A DNA stretch of 64,000 nt from an uncultured Lachnospiraceae bacterium (GCA_947246015.1 CAMXQE010000013.1:24684-88683), one strand, 5' to 3'. Shown: positions 52,601 through 61,033, counted from the first letter of the stretch. Made by a program: numbers and translations. The notes: a model not told the origin generated them from the sequence alone.

Positions 52601-53171
52601 AGGGATTTTCTTCTGTCAGGTCAAATATATCCACAATCCCGCCCCGTATACTGAACTGCCCCGGCGCCTCCACCTGATAATTCTTCTCATAGCCCATTTC
52701 CACCAGCTGTCCGGCTAATTCCTGCTCATTGACGGCAGACTGCTGATTGATGGATATCACATTTCTTTCCAATACCCCCAAAGGAACCTGCGGCGTCATC
52801 AGACTTCCAAAAGTAGTCACCACTGTCAGCGGCCGCCCCTCCATCAGCCTGCGCAGTGCCTTAATCCGTTCCTTTACCAACTGATTCCCGTGGACATCCG
52901 CCTGATAAAAAATCAAATCCTTTGCCGGATATATAATGACATTTTTATCATAAAGCTGATAATCCTCATAGATTTCCCTTGCTCTCAGGTCATTGGATGC
53001 AACAATGATTTTGTACTTTAAGTTCAAACCATCACTCAGACCGTAAATCATATGCATTTTCTGCGAATCCACACATCCGGTCAGTGCCACGGCCCTGCCT
53101 GCCTTCTTTAAATAACCCTCAATCTCTTCAAACTCCCCCAGCTCGTGCAGCGGGGCTGTAAATGTCCTCAT
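49641..53171 (-). CDS. mfd: Transcription-repair coupling factor
   Basis: 1176 residues, standard length. Mfd pushes stalled RNA polymerase off damaged DNA and recruits UvrA. The UvrB-like N-terminal module (about 1-330), the CarD-like RNA polymerase-interacting domain (DYVVHESHGLGIYRGIEK, about 510-570), a RecG-like helicase core with Walker A GDVGYGKTE (about 655) and DEEQRFG (about 755), and the TRCF C-terminal domain (about 1040-1140) are all in order. It follows pth by 50 bases, the arrangement common in Firmicutes. Confidence 0.97.
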   Translation of the reverse strand: MRTFTAPLHELGEFEEIEGYLKKAGRAVALTGCVDSQKMHMIYGLSDGLNLKYKIIVASNDLRAREIYEDYQLYDKNVIIYPAKDLIFYQADVHGNQLVKERIKALRRLMEGRPLTVVTTFGSLMTPQVPLGVLERNVISINQQSAVNEQELAGQLVEMGYEKNYQVEAPGQFSIRGGIVDIFDLTEENPYRIELWGEEVESIRSFDILSQRSIEKLQSIRIYPATEMSLTQDELRHGMERIEAEAKACSDKLREEFKTEEAHRITLQVKELKEQLLELRTSVNLESYIRCFYPETVSFIELFDKEKCGIFIDEPARVKEHADAVELEFRESMLHRLEKGYALPVQTDILFGTETVAARMASYRTVMLSAIDRTNTLLKAGRKFDIGAKSVASYNNSFEALVKDLKRYRKNGFRVLLLSGSRTRAKRLAEDLRDEELTVFYSEDPFREIQPGEIMTFYGHAAKGFEYPLIKFVVISESDIFGAEKKKKRKKKKFEGQKINDFADLKVGDYVVHESHGLGIYRGIEKVEVEKVVKDYIKIEYRDGGNLYILATGLDIIQKYASADAHRPKLNKLGTQEWNRTKSKVRGAVNEVAKDLVELYAARQQQEGYVYGKDTVWQQEFEEMFPYEETEDQLAAIADTKADMESRKIMDRLICGDVGYGKTEIAIRAAFKAIQEGKQVVYLVPTTILAQQHYNTFVQRMKDFPVRVDLMSRFRTPAEIKKTVEDLQKGMVDIVIGTHRVLSKDVAFKDLGLLIIDEEQRFGVAHKEKIKKMKENIDVLTLTATPIPRTLHMSLIGIRDMSVLEEAPEDRLPIQTYVMEYNEEMVREAIVRELSRGGQVYYVYNRVNNIADISARIAALVPEANVAFAHGQMKEHELEKIMYEFIDGEIDVLVSTTIIETGLDIPNVNTMIIHDADNMGLSQLYQLRGRVGRSNRTAYAFLMYRRDKLLREVAEKRLAAIREFTDLGSGFKIAMRDLEIRGAGNLLGARQHGHMQAVGYDLYCKMLNEAVKNLKGIRTGEDFNTTVDLDVDAFIPPSYIVNEFQKLDIYKRIAGIENHAENEDMKEELLDRFGEIPKSVDNLLRIALVRVQAHKLYMSEIRGKNEEIRFIMTSNAEIMTQNIPALLKKYPKLSFNAKGVPEFLLRYKKCGMVERDAENLLNTTEELLAAMAEELL

Positions 53172-53221
53172 TTCCTTAATCTGCTCCTTCTGTTACGATT
53201 CACTCCAATCCGCCTCTCCCG

Positions 53222-53836
53222 TCAGCTCTCCGGCCGGGAGAGCGGGGTCTTTCCGTCTTCTTTTGCCTGTACCTTGCGGTTAAATTCATTCATCGCCGCG
53301 TCCGTTCCCTCTGTCAGCATCAGCTCCACTGCACGCACCGCCTTTTTTACCGCATCCTGCATGGCAGCCTTTTCTTCCTTATTAAAATGTCCCAGCACCC
53401 AATCAGCCAAATCATAATCTTTCGGCTTTTCTCCCACTCCCATGCGGATTCTCCGGAAATTTTCCGTTCCCAGCATTTTAATGATATTCTTTAACCCGTT
53501 ATGCCCTCCGGCGCTTCCCTTCTTTCTAACCCGGAGCTGTCCCGGCGGCAGGCTGATATCGTCGGATATCACAATCAGGTCCTGCTCCGCATCCGCCTTA
53601 TAATAATCGACTACCATCCGCAGACTCTCCCCGCTCAGATTCATAAATGTCAGCGGTTTCACCAGTACTGCCTTCTGCCCCTCAATATAGCCCTTTCCAA
53701 TCATTGCCTTGTGCTTTAATTCCAACACACTAATATTATATTTTTCCGCCAAAGCCTCTATCACTTCATAACCTGCATTATGGCGGGTATTCTCATACTC
53801 TTTCCCCGGATTACCCAGTCCCGCTATTATATACAT
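53222..53836 (-). CDS. pth: Peptidyl-tRNA hydrolase
   Basis: 204 residues from the ATG at 53836 with AAAGGA upstream; the frame reaches 53986 but the extra residues are not part of the family. Pth recycles tRNA from peptidyl-tRNA. Motifs: GLGNPGKEYENTRHNAGY (catalytic His19), KPLTFMNLSGES near 65, DDISLPPGQLRVRKKGSAGGHNGL near 93-116 (in outline) and FRRIRMGVGEKP. Followed by mfd. Confidence 0.96.
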   Translation of the reverse strand: MYIIAGLGNPGKEYENTRHNAGYEVIEALAEKYNISVLELKHKAMIGKGYIEGQKAVLVKPLTFMNLSGESLRMVVDYYKADAEQDLIVISDDISLPPGQLRVRKKGSAGGHNGLKNIIKMLGTENFRRIRMGVGEKPKDYDLADWVLGHFNKEEKAAMQDAVKKAVRAVELMLTEGTDAAMNEFNRKVQAKEDGKTPLSRPES

Positions 53837-53977
53837 ACCAGTTTTCCTTTCTTTCCGAATACATCGCAGCCCACAACGACAAGCCACGACACTATGCCGT
53901 GACTTCTTTCTTCCGCCCTGTTTCATTGATTCTAACACAGGTTTGTTTTCATCACAATGTATTTTTTTCAAATCTTC

Positions 53978-54007
53978 TTGACACAATCTTCCTTTTCATC
54001 GTATATT
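53978..54007 (+). promoter_or_regulatory. Promoter of the MarR-type operon
   Basis: TTGACA (53978-53983), 18-base spacer, TATATT (54002-54007). Confidence 0.6.
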
Positions 54008-54016
54008 ATATCTAAT

Positions 54017-54029
54017 TAGAACTGTTCTA
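54017..54029. promoter_or_regulatory. Candidate MarR operator
   Basis: Perfect palindrome TAGAAC-T-GTTCTA just downstream of the -10 element, well placed for autorepression by the MarR-type protein. Confidence 0.55.
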
Positions 54030-54057
54030 TATAGATATGACATGGAGGATGATAGCT

Positions 54058-54528
54058 GTGGACACAAACGGCGGCTTTTACATAACGCAGATTAAACAGC
54101 TGCAGGGCAGGATTTTCGAACGCCTTTTAGTGAAATACGGACTGGATATCAGCGGTGGTCAGGGCAGTATCCTGTTCATTCTCTGGAAAGAAGACGGTCT
54201 GACCATCAGTGAAATCAGCAGCCGCACCTCCCTTGCGAAAAATACCGTTTCAATTATCATCGACGGAATGGTTGCCAAAGGCATCGTTACCCGTACCAGC
54301 AATCCGCGCAACCGCCGCCAGAGTATCATTTCCCTTACGGACAACGCAAAAAACATGAAAGATACGTACGACGCAGTCTCGAAAGAAATGGGGCTCCTGT
54401 TTTATGACGGTTTTACTCCCGACGAGATTACCGTGTTTGAAAGTTACTTATCAAGGATTCGGCAGACATTGACAAAAAAAGAGCAGGAATTAAAAGGAGG
54501 TACAGACCATGACAATTCAGGCAATTGA
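54058..54528 (+). CDS. MarR-family transcriptional regulator
   Basis: 156 residues from a GTG at 54058, eight bases after GGAGG; an in-frame ATG at 54037 has no ribosome site. Winged helix-turn-helix at about 35-105 (SGGQGSILFILWKEDGLTIS, LAKNTVSIIIDGMVAKGIV, and the wing SNPRNRRQSIISLT). C-terminal helices form the dimer interface. Ligand unknown. Its 3' end overlaps the oxidase-like gene by 20 bases, so the pair is co-expressed. Confidence 0.9.
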   Translation: MDTNGGFYITQIKQLQGRIFERLLVKYGLDISGGQGSILFILWKEDGLTISEISSRTSLAKNTVSIIIDGMVAKGIVTRTSNPRNRRQSIISLTDNAKNMKDTYDAVSKEMGLLFYDGFTPDEITVFESYLSRIRQTLTKKEQELKGGTDHDNSGN

Positions 54529-54925
54529 AGATTTCATCAGCAAACAGAAAACAGCATTTATCAGTTCCATAGATGCAGAAGGATATCCTAATACCAAAGC
54601 AATGTTTGCTCCCCGCAGGATTGAGGCAGGCGGCATTTACTACTTTTCCACCAACAAATCCTCTCTACGCACGGAACAATATCTGGAGAACCCGAAAGCC
54701 AGTGTCTATTTCTATCAGAGAGGACGCTTCAAATACACAGGCATCATGCTCGTCGGTACAATGGAAGTCCTGGAAGACCATGACTCGAAAGCATCCATAT
54801 GGCAGACAGGCGACACCATGTACTATCCACAGGGCATCGATGACCCTGATTATTGTGTCCTCAGGTTCACCACTATACGGGGACGCTATTACCAGAGCCT
54901 TAAAAAAGGAGATTTCACTTTTTAA
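54509..54925 (+). CDS. Pyridoxamine 5'-phosphate oxidase-like flavoprotein
   Basis: 138 residues. Split-barrel flavin-binding fold: AFISSIDAEGYPNTKAMF near 16-33, IYYFSTNKSS near 43, VYFYQRGRFKYTGIMLVG near 66, and LRFTTIRGRYY near 119. Such small proteins bind FMN, haem or F420; Firmicute members often act as redox or stress proteins of unknown substrate, so true PLP synthesis is unlikely. GGAGGT precedes the ATG. Its stop codon lies inside the first copy of a 22-base direct repeat that belongs to the structured element downstream. Confidence 0.85.
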   Translation: MTIQAIEDFISKQKTAFISSIDAEGYPNTKAMFAPRRIEAGGIYYFSTNKSSLRTEQYLENPKASVYFYQRGRFKYTGIMLVGTMEVLEDHDSKASIWQTGDTMYYPQGIDDPDYCVLRFTTIRGRYYQSLKKGDFTF

Positions 54926-55036
54926 TTTCCTTACGCACTCCTGTTCAATCGAGTAGGGAAGGTTTCTCTCCCTGCTCTCCGCGCGGGGTGCGTGCTGCAC
55001 AGCAGCTAATTTCCTTACGCACTCCTGTGCATAAAA
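54923..55036 (-). repeat. Structured terminator-associated repeat, copy 2, with flanking duplication
   Basis: Core 54945-55036. Plus reading: P3 GAGTAGGGA (54951-54959) with TCCCTGCTC (54969-54977), linker TCCGCGC, P1 GGGGTGCGT (54985-54993) with ACGCACTCC (55017-55025), P2 GCTGC/GCAGC (54994-55006), bulge with TTTCCT, tail CTGTGCATAAAA. A 22-base exact direct repeat flanks the core (54923-54944 and 55007-55028). The tail abuts the spoVG terminator. Confidence 0.85.
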
Positions 55037-55065
55037 TACGGGTACCGTTTCATTACGGTACCCGT
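55033..55065 (-). terminator. Terminator after spoVG
   Basis: Stem ACGGGTACCGT (55038-55048) with ACGGTACCCGT (55055-55065), six-base loop; minus strand continues ATTTTATGCACAGG. Confidence 0.85.
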
Positions 55066-55109
55066 TCTTACATTTTTATAAATTTCACTGACAAAAAGTA
55101 ATACGATTA

Positions 55110-55385
55110 CTATCCCTCCACATCCGGCTCCAGCAGCGCCCTCTCGTAGCCTTCCAGTATTATGTCTTGTATCCGCTCCCGGGTATCCGAATTGATGGGA
55201 TGAGCAATATCCCTATATTCCCCATCTGTCGTTTTCTTACTCGGCATTGCAATGAAAAGTCCTTTCTCGCCTTCAATCACTTTAATATCATGAACTACAA
55301 ATTCTTCATCAAGAGTGATTGATACGATAGCTTTCATCTTACCTTCCTTTGCAATCTTCCGTACTCTAACATCTGTAATCTGCAT
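55110..55385 (-). CDS. spoVG: Septation/regulatory protein SpoVG
   Basis: 91 residues from the ATG at 55385, preceded by [34 protein letters not shown] and [11 protein letters not shown] are diagnostic, as is the [14 protein letters not shown] segment. SpoVG is a small nucleic-acid-binding regulator affecting sporulation, cell division and carbohydrate-related traits. It lies 56 bases after glgD on the same strand and could be read from the glgC promoter. Confidence 0.96.
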   Translation of the reverse strand: MQITDVRVRKIAKEGKMKAIVSITLDEEFVVHDIKVIEGEKGLFIAMPSKKTTDGEYRDIAHPINSDTRERIQDIILEGYERALLEPDVEG

Positions 55386-55441
55386 GCCGTATCCCCCTTG
55401 GATATCATATGGTCTGAATAGTTTCATTTAATATTATAACA

Positions 55442-56560
55442 TTACATTACGTATCTGTCACTATGCTCTACTACTATTTTAATTCCGTCTTCCCCTTTAT
55501 GGTATGAGTTCGCACGGATTGTATCCCTGCTTTCCACGATGCAATTCTCAATATGTGTATTGTCACCTATATAAACGTCATTCAGTATAATAGAATTCTT
55601 AATATAACAATTATTGCCGATGTATGTCTTCTTGAAAATAACAGAATCCTCTACGGTTCCATTCACAATACAGCCGCTGGAAATCAAGCTGTTCCTTACA
55701 TGCGCACCCACATTATACTTTGCAGGCGGAAGGTCATCCACCTTGGAGTAAATATCCGGATACTGTTTGAAAAAATAATCCCGTATTTCCGGTTTCAGAA
55801 AATCCATATTGGTATTGAAATAATCCTGCACCGATGCTATGTTGCTCCAGTATTCCTTCATTTTATAACCGTAAATCCTCTTTAAGCTCTTATAACGGAT
55901 TAGAATATCCTTTACAAAATCGTGACGTTCTTCCTCCATTCCCTTCTCAATCATCTCGATGAGCTGGCGCCTTCTGACTACATAAATACCGCAGGAAACG
56001 GTATTTGACTTCGCTACGATAGGCTTTTCCTCAAAATCTTCAATACGGCATTCTTCGTTCATCTTAATAACACCGTACCGTCCTACGTCAGTGCCTGCCG
56101 GCATGTCCCTGCATACTACCGTAATATCTGCTTTACGCTCAATATGATATTCCAGTATTTTATTATAATCCATCTTATATACACAGTCGCCAGAAGTAAT
56201 CACTACATACGGCTCATGACTGTTTTTCAGGAAAAACAGGTTCTGGGCAATGGCATCCGCCGTCCCCCGGTACCAAAAGTTGCTCTCTGCCGTAACGGCA
56301 GGCGTAAATACAAACAAACCGCCCTGCTTACGTCCGAAATCCCACCACTTCGATGAACTGAGATGTTCATTCAGGCTTCTCGCATTGTACTGGGTAAATA
56401 CCGCAACCTTATGTATATGAGAGTTCGACATATTACTCAGTGCAAAATCAATACCTCTGTAACTTCCGGCGATTGGCATTGCACAAACGGCGCGTTTCTG
56501 GGAAAGTTCTTTCATCCTGTGATTATTACCACCTGCTAAAATAATACCTATTGCTCTCAC
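55442..56560 (-). CDS. glgD: Glucose-1-phosphate adenylyltransferase subunit GlgD
   Basis: 372 residues. It has the nucleotidyltransferase fold (GIILAGGNNHRMKELS) and C-terminal left-handed beta-helix (NVGAHVRNSLISSGC), but the pyrophosphorylase loop GGxGxRL is altered to GGNNHRM, as usual for GlgD. It acts as a regulatory partner of GlgC in a heterotetramer that makes ADP-glucose. GTG start overlapping the glgC stop by one base (TAGTG), implying strict coupling. Confidence 0.95.
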   Translation of the reverse strand: MRAIGIILAGGNNHRMKELSQKRAVCAMPIAGSYRGIDFALSNMSNSHIHKVAVFTQYNARSLNEHLSSSKWWDFGRKQGGLFVFTPAVTAESNFWYRGTADAIAQNLFFLKNSHEPYVVITSGDCVYKMDYNKILEYHIERKADITVVCRDMPAGTDVGRYGVIKMNEECRIEDFEEKPIVAKSNTVSCGIYVVRRRQLIEMIEKGMEEERHDFVKDILIRYKSLKRIYGYKMKEYWSNIASVQDYFNTNMDFLKPEIRDYFFKQYPDIYSKVDDLPPAKYNVGAHVRNSLISSGCIVNGTVEDSVIFKKTYIGNNCYIKNSIILNDVYIGDNTHIENCIVESRDTIRANSYHKGEDGIKIVVEHSDRYVM

Positions 56561-57831
56561 TATTCATCACCTGCCTTAATTAATGTTTTTCCACTTGGGA
56601 GATAGCAGTTTTCATAATCATCCGGTGCTGTAACACCGAAAATCACAGAATTCTTCCCTACCGTTACTCCGTTTGGAATCACGCTTTTCTCACCGACTGT
56701 TACCATTCCGTTATTATATATATTCGGATCGGTTTCATTAGGCGCTTCCTCTCCGATACCCAGTCTGACATTATCTCCGATTGTCACATTCTCCGCAACA
56801 ATGGACTTGTTGAGTTCACCATTCTGACCAATGCTGGTTTCATTCATGATAATGGAATCCCTGACCACGGTTCCTTTCCCTATCGTAACTCCGCATCCGA
56901 TAACAGAATTGTACACTTCGCCGTAAATCTCGGAACCTTCTCCGATAATACTCTTTTCAATTACGCTTTCCGGAGAAATATACTGCGGAGGAAGAATCAT
57001 GCTGCGTGTATAAATCTTCCAATATTCTTCATAAAGATTAAATTCCGGAACAATGTTGATGAGTTCCATATTGGCTTCCCAATAGGAGCTTAAAGTCCCG
57101 ACATCTTTCCAGTAGCCGTTAAATTCATAAGCATAAAGCGGCGCTCCGTTTTTATGGCAGTATGGGATAATATGCTTACCGAAATCCAGCGACGGCTGCT
57201 CTGCATTGACAATCAGCGCATCCCGCAAAGTTTTCCAGTTAAAAATATAAATGCCCATGGATGCCAGATTACTTCTGGGATTCTGGGGTTTTTCTTCAAA
57301 ATCCGTAATCTTTTTATTTTCATCGGTAATCATGATACCGAAACGTTTCGCCTCCTCCATCGGAACCGGCATAACAGCAATTGTCACTTCGGCATTGTTT
57401 TCCTTATGGAAATCAAGCATCACCTCATAATCCATCTTGTAAATATGGTCGCCGGAAAGTATCAGCACATAATCCGGATTAAAACCGTCGATATAATCCA
57501 TATTCTGGTATATGGCATTCGCCGTACCTGTATACCATTCGCTATGGGCGCTCTTCTCATAAGGAGGCAGAACAGTTACGCCGCCAATATTTCTGTCCAA
57601 ATCCCACGGAATACCTATTCCGATATGAGTGTTCAAACGGAGCGGCTGATACTGGGTAAGTACACCTACCGTATCCACTCCGGAATTAATGCAATTGCTG
57701 AGCGGAAAGTCTATAATCCTGTATTTTCCGCCGAAAGCCACCGCCGGCTTTGCCACTTTTGACGTCAGAACTCCCAACCGGCTACCCTGTCCGCCAGCCA
57801 GCAGCATGGCAATCATTTCTTTTTTAATCAT
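56560..57831 (-). CDS. glgC: Glucose-1-phosphate adenylyltransferase
   Basis: 423 residues. Catalytic signature [13 protein letters not shown] near residues 11-23, [22 protein letters not shown] near 38-59 (in outline), the substrate-binding [12 protein letters not shown] near 100, and [11 protein letters not shown] near 174, followed by a beta-helix domain. It commits glucose-1-phosphate to glycogen by forming ADP-glucose. AGAGGTGAT precedes the ATG. No glgA or glgB is in the window. Confidence 0.97.
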   Translation of the reverse strand: MIKKEMIAMLLAGGQGSRLGVLTSKVAKPAVAFGGKYRIIDFPLSNCINSGVDTVGVLTQYQPLRLNTHIGIGIPWDLDRNIGGVTVLPPYEKSAHSEWYTGTANAIYQNMDYIDGFNPDYVLILSGDHIYKMDYEVMLDFHKENNAEVTIAVMPVPMEEAKRFGIMITDENKKITDFEEKPQNPRSNLASMGIYIFNWKTLRDALIVNAEQPSLDFGKHIIPYCHKNGAPLYAYEFNGYWKDVGTLSSYWEANMELINIVPEFNLYEEYWKIYTRSMILPPQYISPESVIEKSIIGEGSEIYGEVYNSVIGCGVTIGKGTVVRDSIIMNETSIGQNGELNKSIVAENVTIGDNVRLGIGEEAPNETDPNIYNNGMVTVGEKSVIPNGVTVGKNSVIFGVTAPDDYENCYLPSGKTLIKAGDE

Positions 57832-57884
57832 GTCATCACCTCTTAATTAGTCAACTTATACAAGTCACTATATAATGTTTTTTA

Positions 57885-57913
57885 ATTATACCATATCATG
57901 ATAGAAAAGTGAA
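57885..57913 (-). promoter_or_regulatory. Promoter of glgC-glgD
   Basis: Minus strand TATAAT (57885-57890) with an extended TGG before it, and TTCACT (57908-57913) 17 bases upstream. Start near 57878, leader of about 47 nt. The region 57914-58030 between the two divergent promoters is very A+T-rich with nothing else recognised. Confidence 0.65.
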
Positions 57914-58033
57914 TATTTTTTACAAAATATCTTTTTCTTTTTGGTAGATTTTATGTACTATTTTTACAATATTTCCACCTTTTTTATTATTCTTTTGTTT
58001 GTTTTATATACTTTTTTAATTATTCTCCTCCTC

Positions 58034-58061
58034 TTGTTTTTTTTCACCATGCCTGTATAAT
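58034..58061 (+). promoter_or_regulatory. Candidate distal promoter of murC
   Basis: TTGTTT (58034-58039), 16-base spacer, TATAAT (58056-58061). A second candidate nearer the gene has TTTACA (58174-58179) and TAATAT (58197-58202) with 17 bases between. Confidence 0.5.
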
Positions 58062-58113
58062 AAATATGAACACGCATTTACCGGATAAGCCATGCCGATG
58101 GATTCCTGAATTT

Positions 58114-58145
58114 GTAACCGTTCAGCCTTCTGCCGAACGGTTGCC
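58114..58145. repeat. Hairpin repeat family 2, copy C, upstream of murC
   Basis: AACCGTTC (58116-58123) pairs with GAACGGTT (58135-58142); in the plus orientation it contains GTAACCGTTCAGCC, close to the copy at 21204-21234. Lies between the two candidate murC promoters. Confidence 0.65.
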
Positions 58146-58233
58146 GGAATTTCCATATTTATGAATTCATCCGTTTACATATCCGGAATTTGCATATAAT
58201 ATAAAGATAGAATAAAGAACAGGAAGTGCATCC

Positions 58234-59613
58234 ATGTATAAAATAGACTTTAACCATCCAATCCACATATACTTCATCGGCATCGGCGGCATCAGCATGA
58301 GCGGTCTTGCCGAGATTCTCCTGACAGAAGGCTTCCGTATATCCGGCTCCGATACGAAACGCTCCGAACTCACAGAGTCCCTTGAAAAAAAAGGCGCCTC
58401 CATTTACTATGGACAGCAGACAGCCCATCTGACACCGGATATCGACCTGGCAGTGTACACCAGCGCTATCCATCCGGACAATCCGGAATACATCGCCATG
58501 AATGAACTTCGCATCCCCAGCTTAAGCCGCGCAGAGCTTTTAGGGCAGATGATGAAAAATTACAAGATTCCGGTTGCAGTAAGCGGAACCCACGGCAAAA
58601 CTACCACAACCTCCATGATTGCGGAAATACTTTTGGAAAACAACAGCGACCCTACCCTGTCCATCGGCGGTATTTTCAAAGATATCGGCGGCAATATCCG
58701 CATAGGCAAGTCCGATTATTTTGTAACCGAAGCATGTGAATACACAAATAGCTTTTTAAGTTTTTTCCCGAAAATCGGAATCATACTGAACATAGAAGAA
58801 GACCACCTCGACTTTTTTAAGGATATTCATGATATCCGCCATTCTTTCCACCGTTTTGCCGAACTTCTCCCCGAAGACGGCGCCCTGATTATCAACGGCG
58901 ACATTGAACGCCGTGAAGAAATCACACAGGGACTTAACTGCCGTATTATTACCTATGGCACTTCCGACGACTGCGATTATTACTGTTCGGACATCTCTTA
59001 CGACGGTTATGCACATGCTGTTTTTACGCTGCACGGCCCCGGGCAGGACAGGGAACAGCTTGCGCTGGCAGTTCCCGGAGAGCATAATGTCTCCAATGCC
59101 ATGGCCGCAGTTGCCCTTGCCGACCTGCTTGGAATTGAAAGGCGTACTGTGAAAAAAGCATTACTGCACTTCACCGGCACTGACCGGCGTTTTGAATACA
59201 AGGGCAAGAAAAACGGATTCACTATAATAGATGATTATGCGCATCATCCCACAGAAATTACTGCAACTTTAAAGGCCGCGGTAAATTACCCCCATAATAC
59301 TTTATGGTGCGTATTCCAGCCTCATACCTTCACGCGGACAAAAGCGTTTCTGCCGGAATTTGCCAGGGCGCTGCTGCACGCGGACAAAATCGTGCTGGCA
59401 GACATTTATGCGGCAAGGGAAACAGATACGCTTGGCATCAGTTCCAAAGACCTGCTGGACGAAATCCTCCGGCTGGGCGGAGAATGCTATTATCTTCCTT
59501 CCTTTGAAGCCATTGAAAATTTTTTATTAAAAAACTGCCAAAAAGATGACCTGTTGATAACTATGGGGGCTGGAGATGTGGTAAAAATCGGCGAAAATCT
59601 GCTTCAAAAATAG
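58234..59613 (+). CDS. murC: UDP-N-acetylmuramate--L-alanine ligase
   Basis: 459 residues. Adds L-alanine to UDP-MurNAc. The Rossmann motif GIGGISMSGLAEILL is at 17-31, the P-loop VSGTHGKTTTTSM at 116-128, and DYAHHPTEI near 340. AGGAAG lies before the ATG. Single gene between the glgC divergent region and the DnaA-box array; its terminator stem contains DnaA-like boxes. Confidence 0.96.
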   Translation: MYKIDFNHPIHIYFIGIGGISMSGLAEILLTEGFRISGSDTKRSELTESLEKKGASIYYGQQTAHLTPDIDLAVYTSAIHPDNPEYIAMNELRIPSLSRAELLGQMMKNYKIPVAVSGTHGKTTTTSMIAEILLENNSDPTLSIGGIFKDIGGNIRIGKSDYFVTEACEYTNSFLSFFPKIGIILNIEEDHLDFFKDIHDIRHSFHRFAELLPEDGALIINGDIERREEITQGLNCRIITYGTSDDCDYYCSDISYDGYAHAVFTLHGPGQDREQLALAVPGEHNVSNAMAAVALADLLGIERRTVKKALLHFTGTDRRFEYKGKKNGFTIIDDYAHHPTEITATLKAAVNYPHNTLWCVFQPHTFTRTKAFLPEFARALLHADKIVLADIYAARETDTLGISSKDLLDEILRLGGECYYLPSFEAIENFLLKNCQKDDLLITMGAGDVVKIGENLLQK

Positions 59614-59683
59614 CTTTCCACAATATCCACAGAATTCGGACGAAAACTTCTTTCAAATTCTGTGGATATTCTTATTTTTTTAT
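59614..59683 (+). terminator. murC terminator built from DnaA-like boxes
   Basis: ATATCCACAGAATT (59623-59636) pairs with AATTCTGTGGATAT (59656-59669), followed by TCTTATTTTTTT. The arms carry TATCCACA in opposite orientation, and CTTTCCACA (59614-59622) directly precedes the left arm. Confidence 0.75.
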
Positions 59684-59765
59684 ATTGAAAATCCCTTTTC
59701 ATCCAATCCGCATTTTATCTGTATTTTCCCATTTTCTTACATGACTGGAAATTTCTTTTCCGCAA

Positions 59766-59792
59766 TTATCCACAATATCCACATCTTCCACA
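59766..59792 (+). promoter_or_regulatory. Tandem DnaA-box array
   Basis: Three contiguous 9-mers in one orientation: TTATCCACA (59766-59774, the consensus DnaA box), ATATCCACA (59775-59783) and TCTTCCACA (59784-59792). They lie 70 bases upstream of the extended -10 of the dnaD-like gene. Confidence 0.7.
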
Positions 59793-59856
59793 ATCGGCAT
59801 ATTTGGCGTATTTACGGCATTTTCCGGCAAATTGACTATTCCTTTTTAAAAACGGT

Positions 59857-59867
59857 TATGATATAAT
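59857..59867 (+). promoter_or_regulatory. Extended -10 promoter of the dnaD-like operon
   Basis: TATGATATAAT: TATAAT at 59862-59867 with TGA before it. No good -35. Start near 59874 leaves about 60 nt of leader before the ATG at 59935. Confidence 0.6.
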
Positions 59868-59934
59868 TCAATTTGCTTTGGATTTGGAATCCATGATTCA
59901 AAACATACATTATATATGGAAACGGGTGGGGCAT

Positions 59935-60972
59935 ATGGACCATTTAAGGATTTATAAAGACAATTACACGGATGCAACTGCAGTATCCAATATTTTTATT
60001 GACGAATATATGAAGGATGCAAATGATGCACAGCTCAAAGTTTATCTTTACCTCATTCGTATGCTGAATGCCAGCCAGCCCATCAGCATATCCGATATCG
60101 CAGATAAATTCAACCATACAGAAAAGGATGTTCTCCGTGCGCTCAGATATTGGGAGAAAAACCGTCTGCTTTCTTTGGAATACGATGAAGAGCGGAATCT
60201 GTCCGGAATCCATCTTCTTGATTTAACCCGCCCCAGGGAAACCGCCGTATCCGTTTCCCCGGCTCCGGTTGTAACACTTGTTTCCAAACCGGCTGCACAG
60301 GATGCAAATACCTATACAAAACCGGCTTATACACTGGATCAGCTAAAAGCTTTCAAATCTGATGAAACGACTTCACAGCTCTTATTTATAGTGGAGCAAT
60401 ATATCGGTAAAACGCTGACCCCCTCCGAAATCAAAACCATTTTTTTCATTTCGGACAAGCTCGGTTTCTCCGTTGATTTAATTGACTATCTGGTACAGTA
60501 TTGTCTGGAACGGGGCAAGAAAGACTTCCGTTACATAGAAAAAGTAGCGGTCAGCTGGGCACAGGAAGGCATCACTACACCGGAGCAGGCCGAAAAAAAA
60601 GCCTACAAATATGAAAAAATCGTATATGATATTATGAAAGCGCTGGGGAAAAACAGCTCCCCTACCGATAAAGAAGCGGCTTATGTCAAACATTGGACCA
60701 AAACGCTTGGATATGGCATAGATGTTATTTCCGTCGCCTGTGAACGTACAGTCCTTGGCACGGACAAGCACCGTTTTGAATATGCGGACAGCATACTGAA
60801 CAGCTGGCACCATGCCGGCGTTCACCATTTGAGCGATATCGCCAAAGCGGATGAAACATTTAAACGGACGAAGGTCCCTCAGACACGCACCGGCCAGACC
60901 AACAAATTCAACCAGTTCAAACAGAACAGTTATGACTTTGATGCCCTCGAAAAAGAACTTCTTCGAAATTAA
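59935..60972 (+). CDS. DnaD-domain replication initiation protein
   Basis: 345 residues from the ATG at 59935 with GGGTGGGG upstream; an earlier in-frame TTG at 59878 would fall at the transcription start. N-terminal winged-helix domain (about 20-85), a variable linker, then two DnaD/DnaB_2-type repeats (about 145-215 and 225-310; YIEKVAVSWAQEGI and YADSILNSWHHAGVH match the YxxxI-x-x-W signature). Such proteins remodel origin DNA and help load the replicative helicase. Directly followed by the helicase-loader gene. Confidence 0.88.
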   Translation: MDHLRIYKDNYTDATAVSNIFIDEYMKDANDAQLKVYLYLIRMLNASQPISISDIADKFNHTEKDVLRALRYWEKNRLLSLEYDEERNLSGIHLLDLTRPRETAVSVSPAPVVTLVSKPAAQDANTYTKPAYTLDQLKAFKSDETTSQLLFIVEQYIGKTLTPSEIKTIFFISDKLGFSVDLIDYLVQYCLERGKKDFRYIEKVAVSWAQEGITTPEQAEKKAYKYEKIVYDIMKALGKNSSPTDKEAAYVKHWTKTLGYGIDVISVACERTVLGTDKHRFEYADSILNSWHHAGVHHLSDIAKADETFKRTKVPQTRTGQTNKFNQFKQNSYDFDALEKELLRN

Positions 60973-61033
60973 AAAGAGACACGGGAAACGCCATAGCAGG
61001 ATAAGATGAAACTATGAAAAAGGAGAAATCGGA

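Noticed and set aside
59614..59792. Chromosomal replication origin
   Set aside because: DnaA boxes are present, but dnaA, dnaN or the usual origin neighbours are absent; regulation or DnaA titration is more likely.
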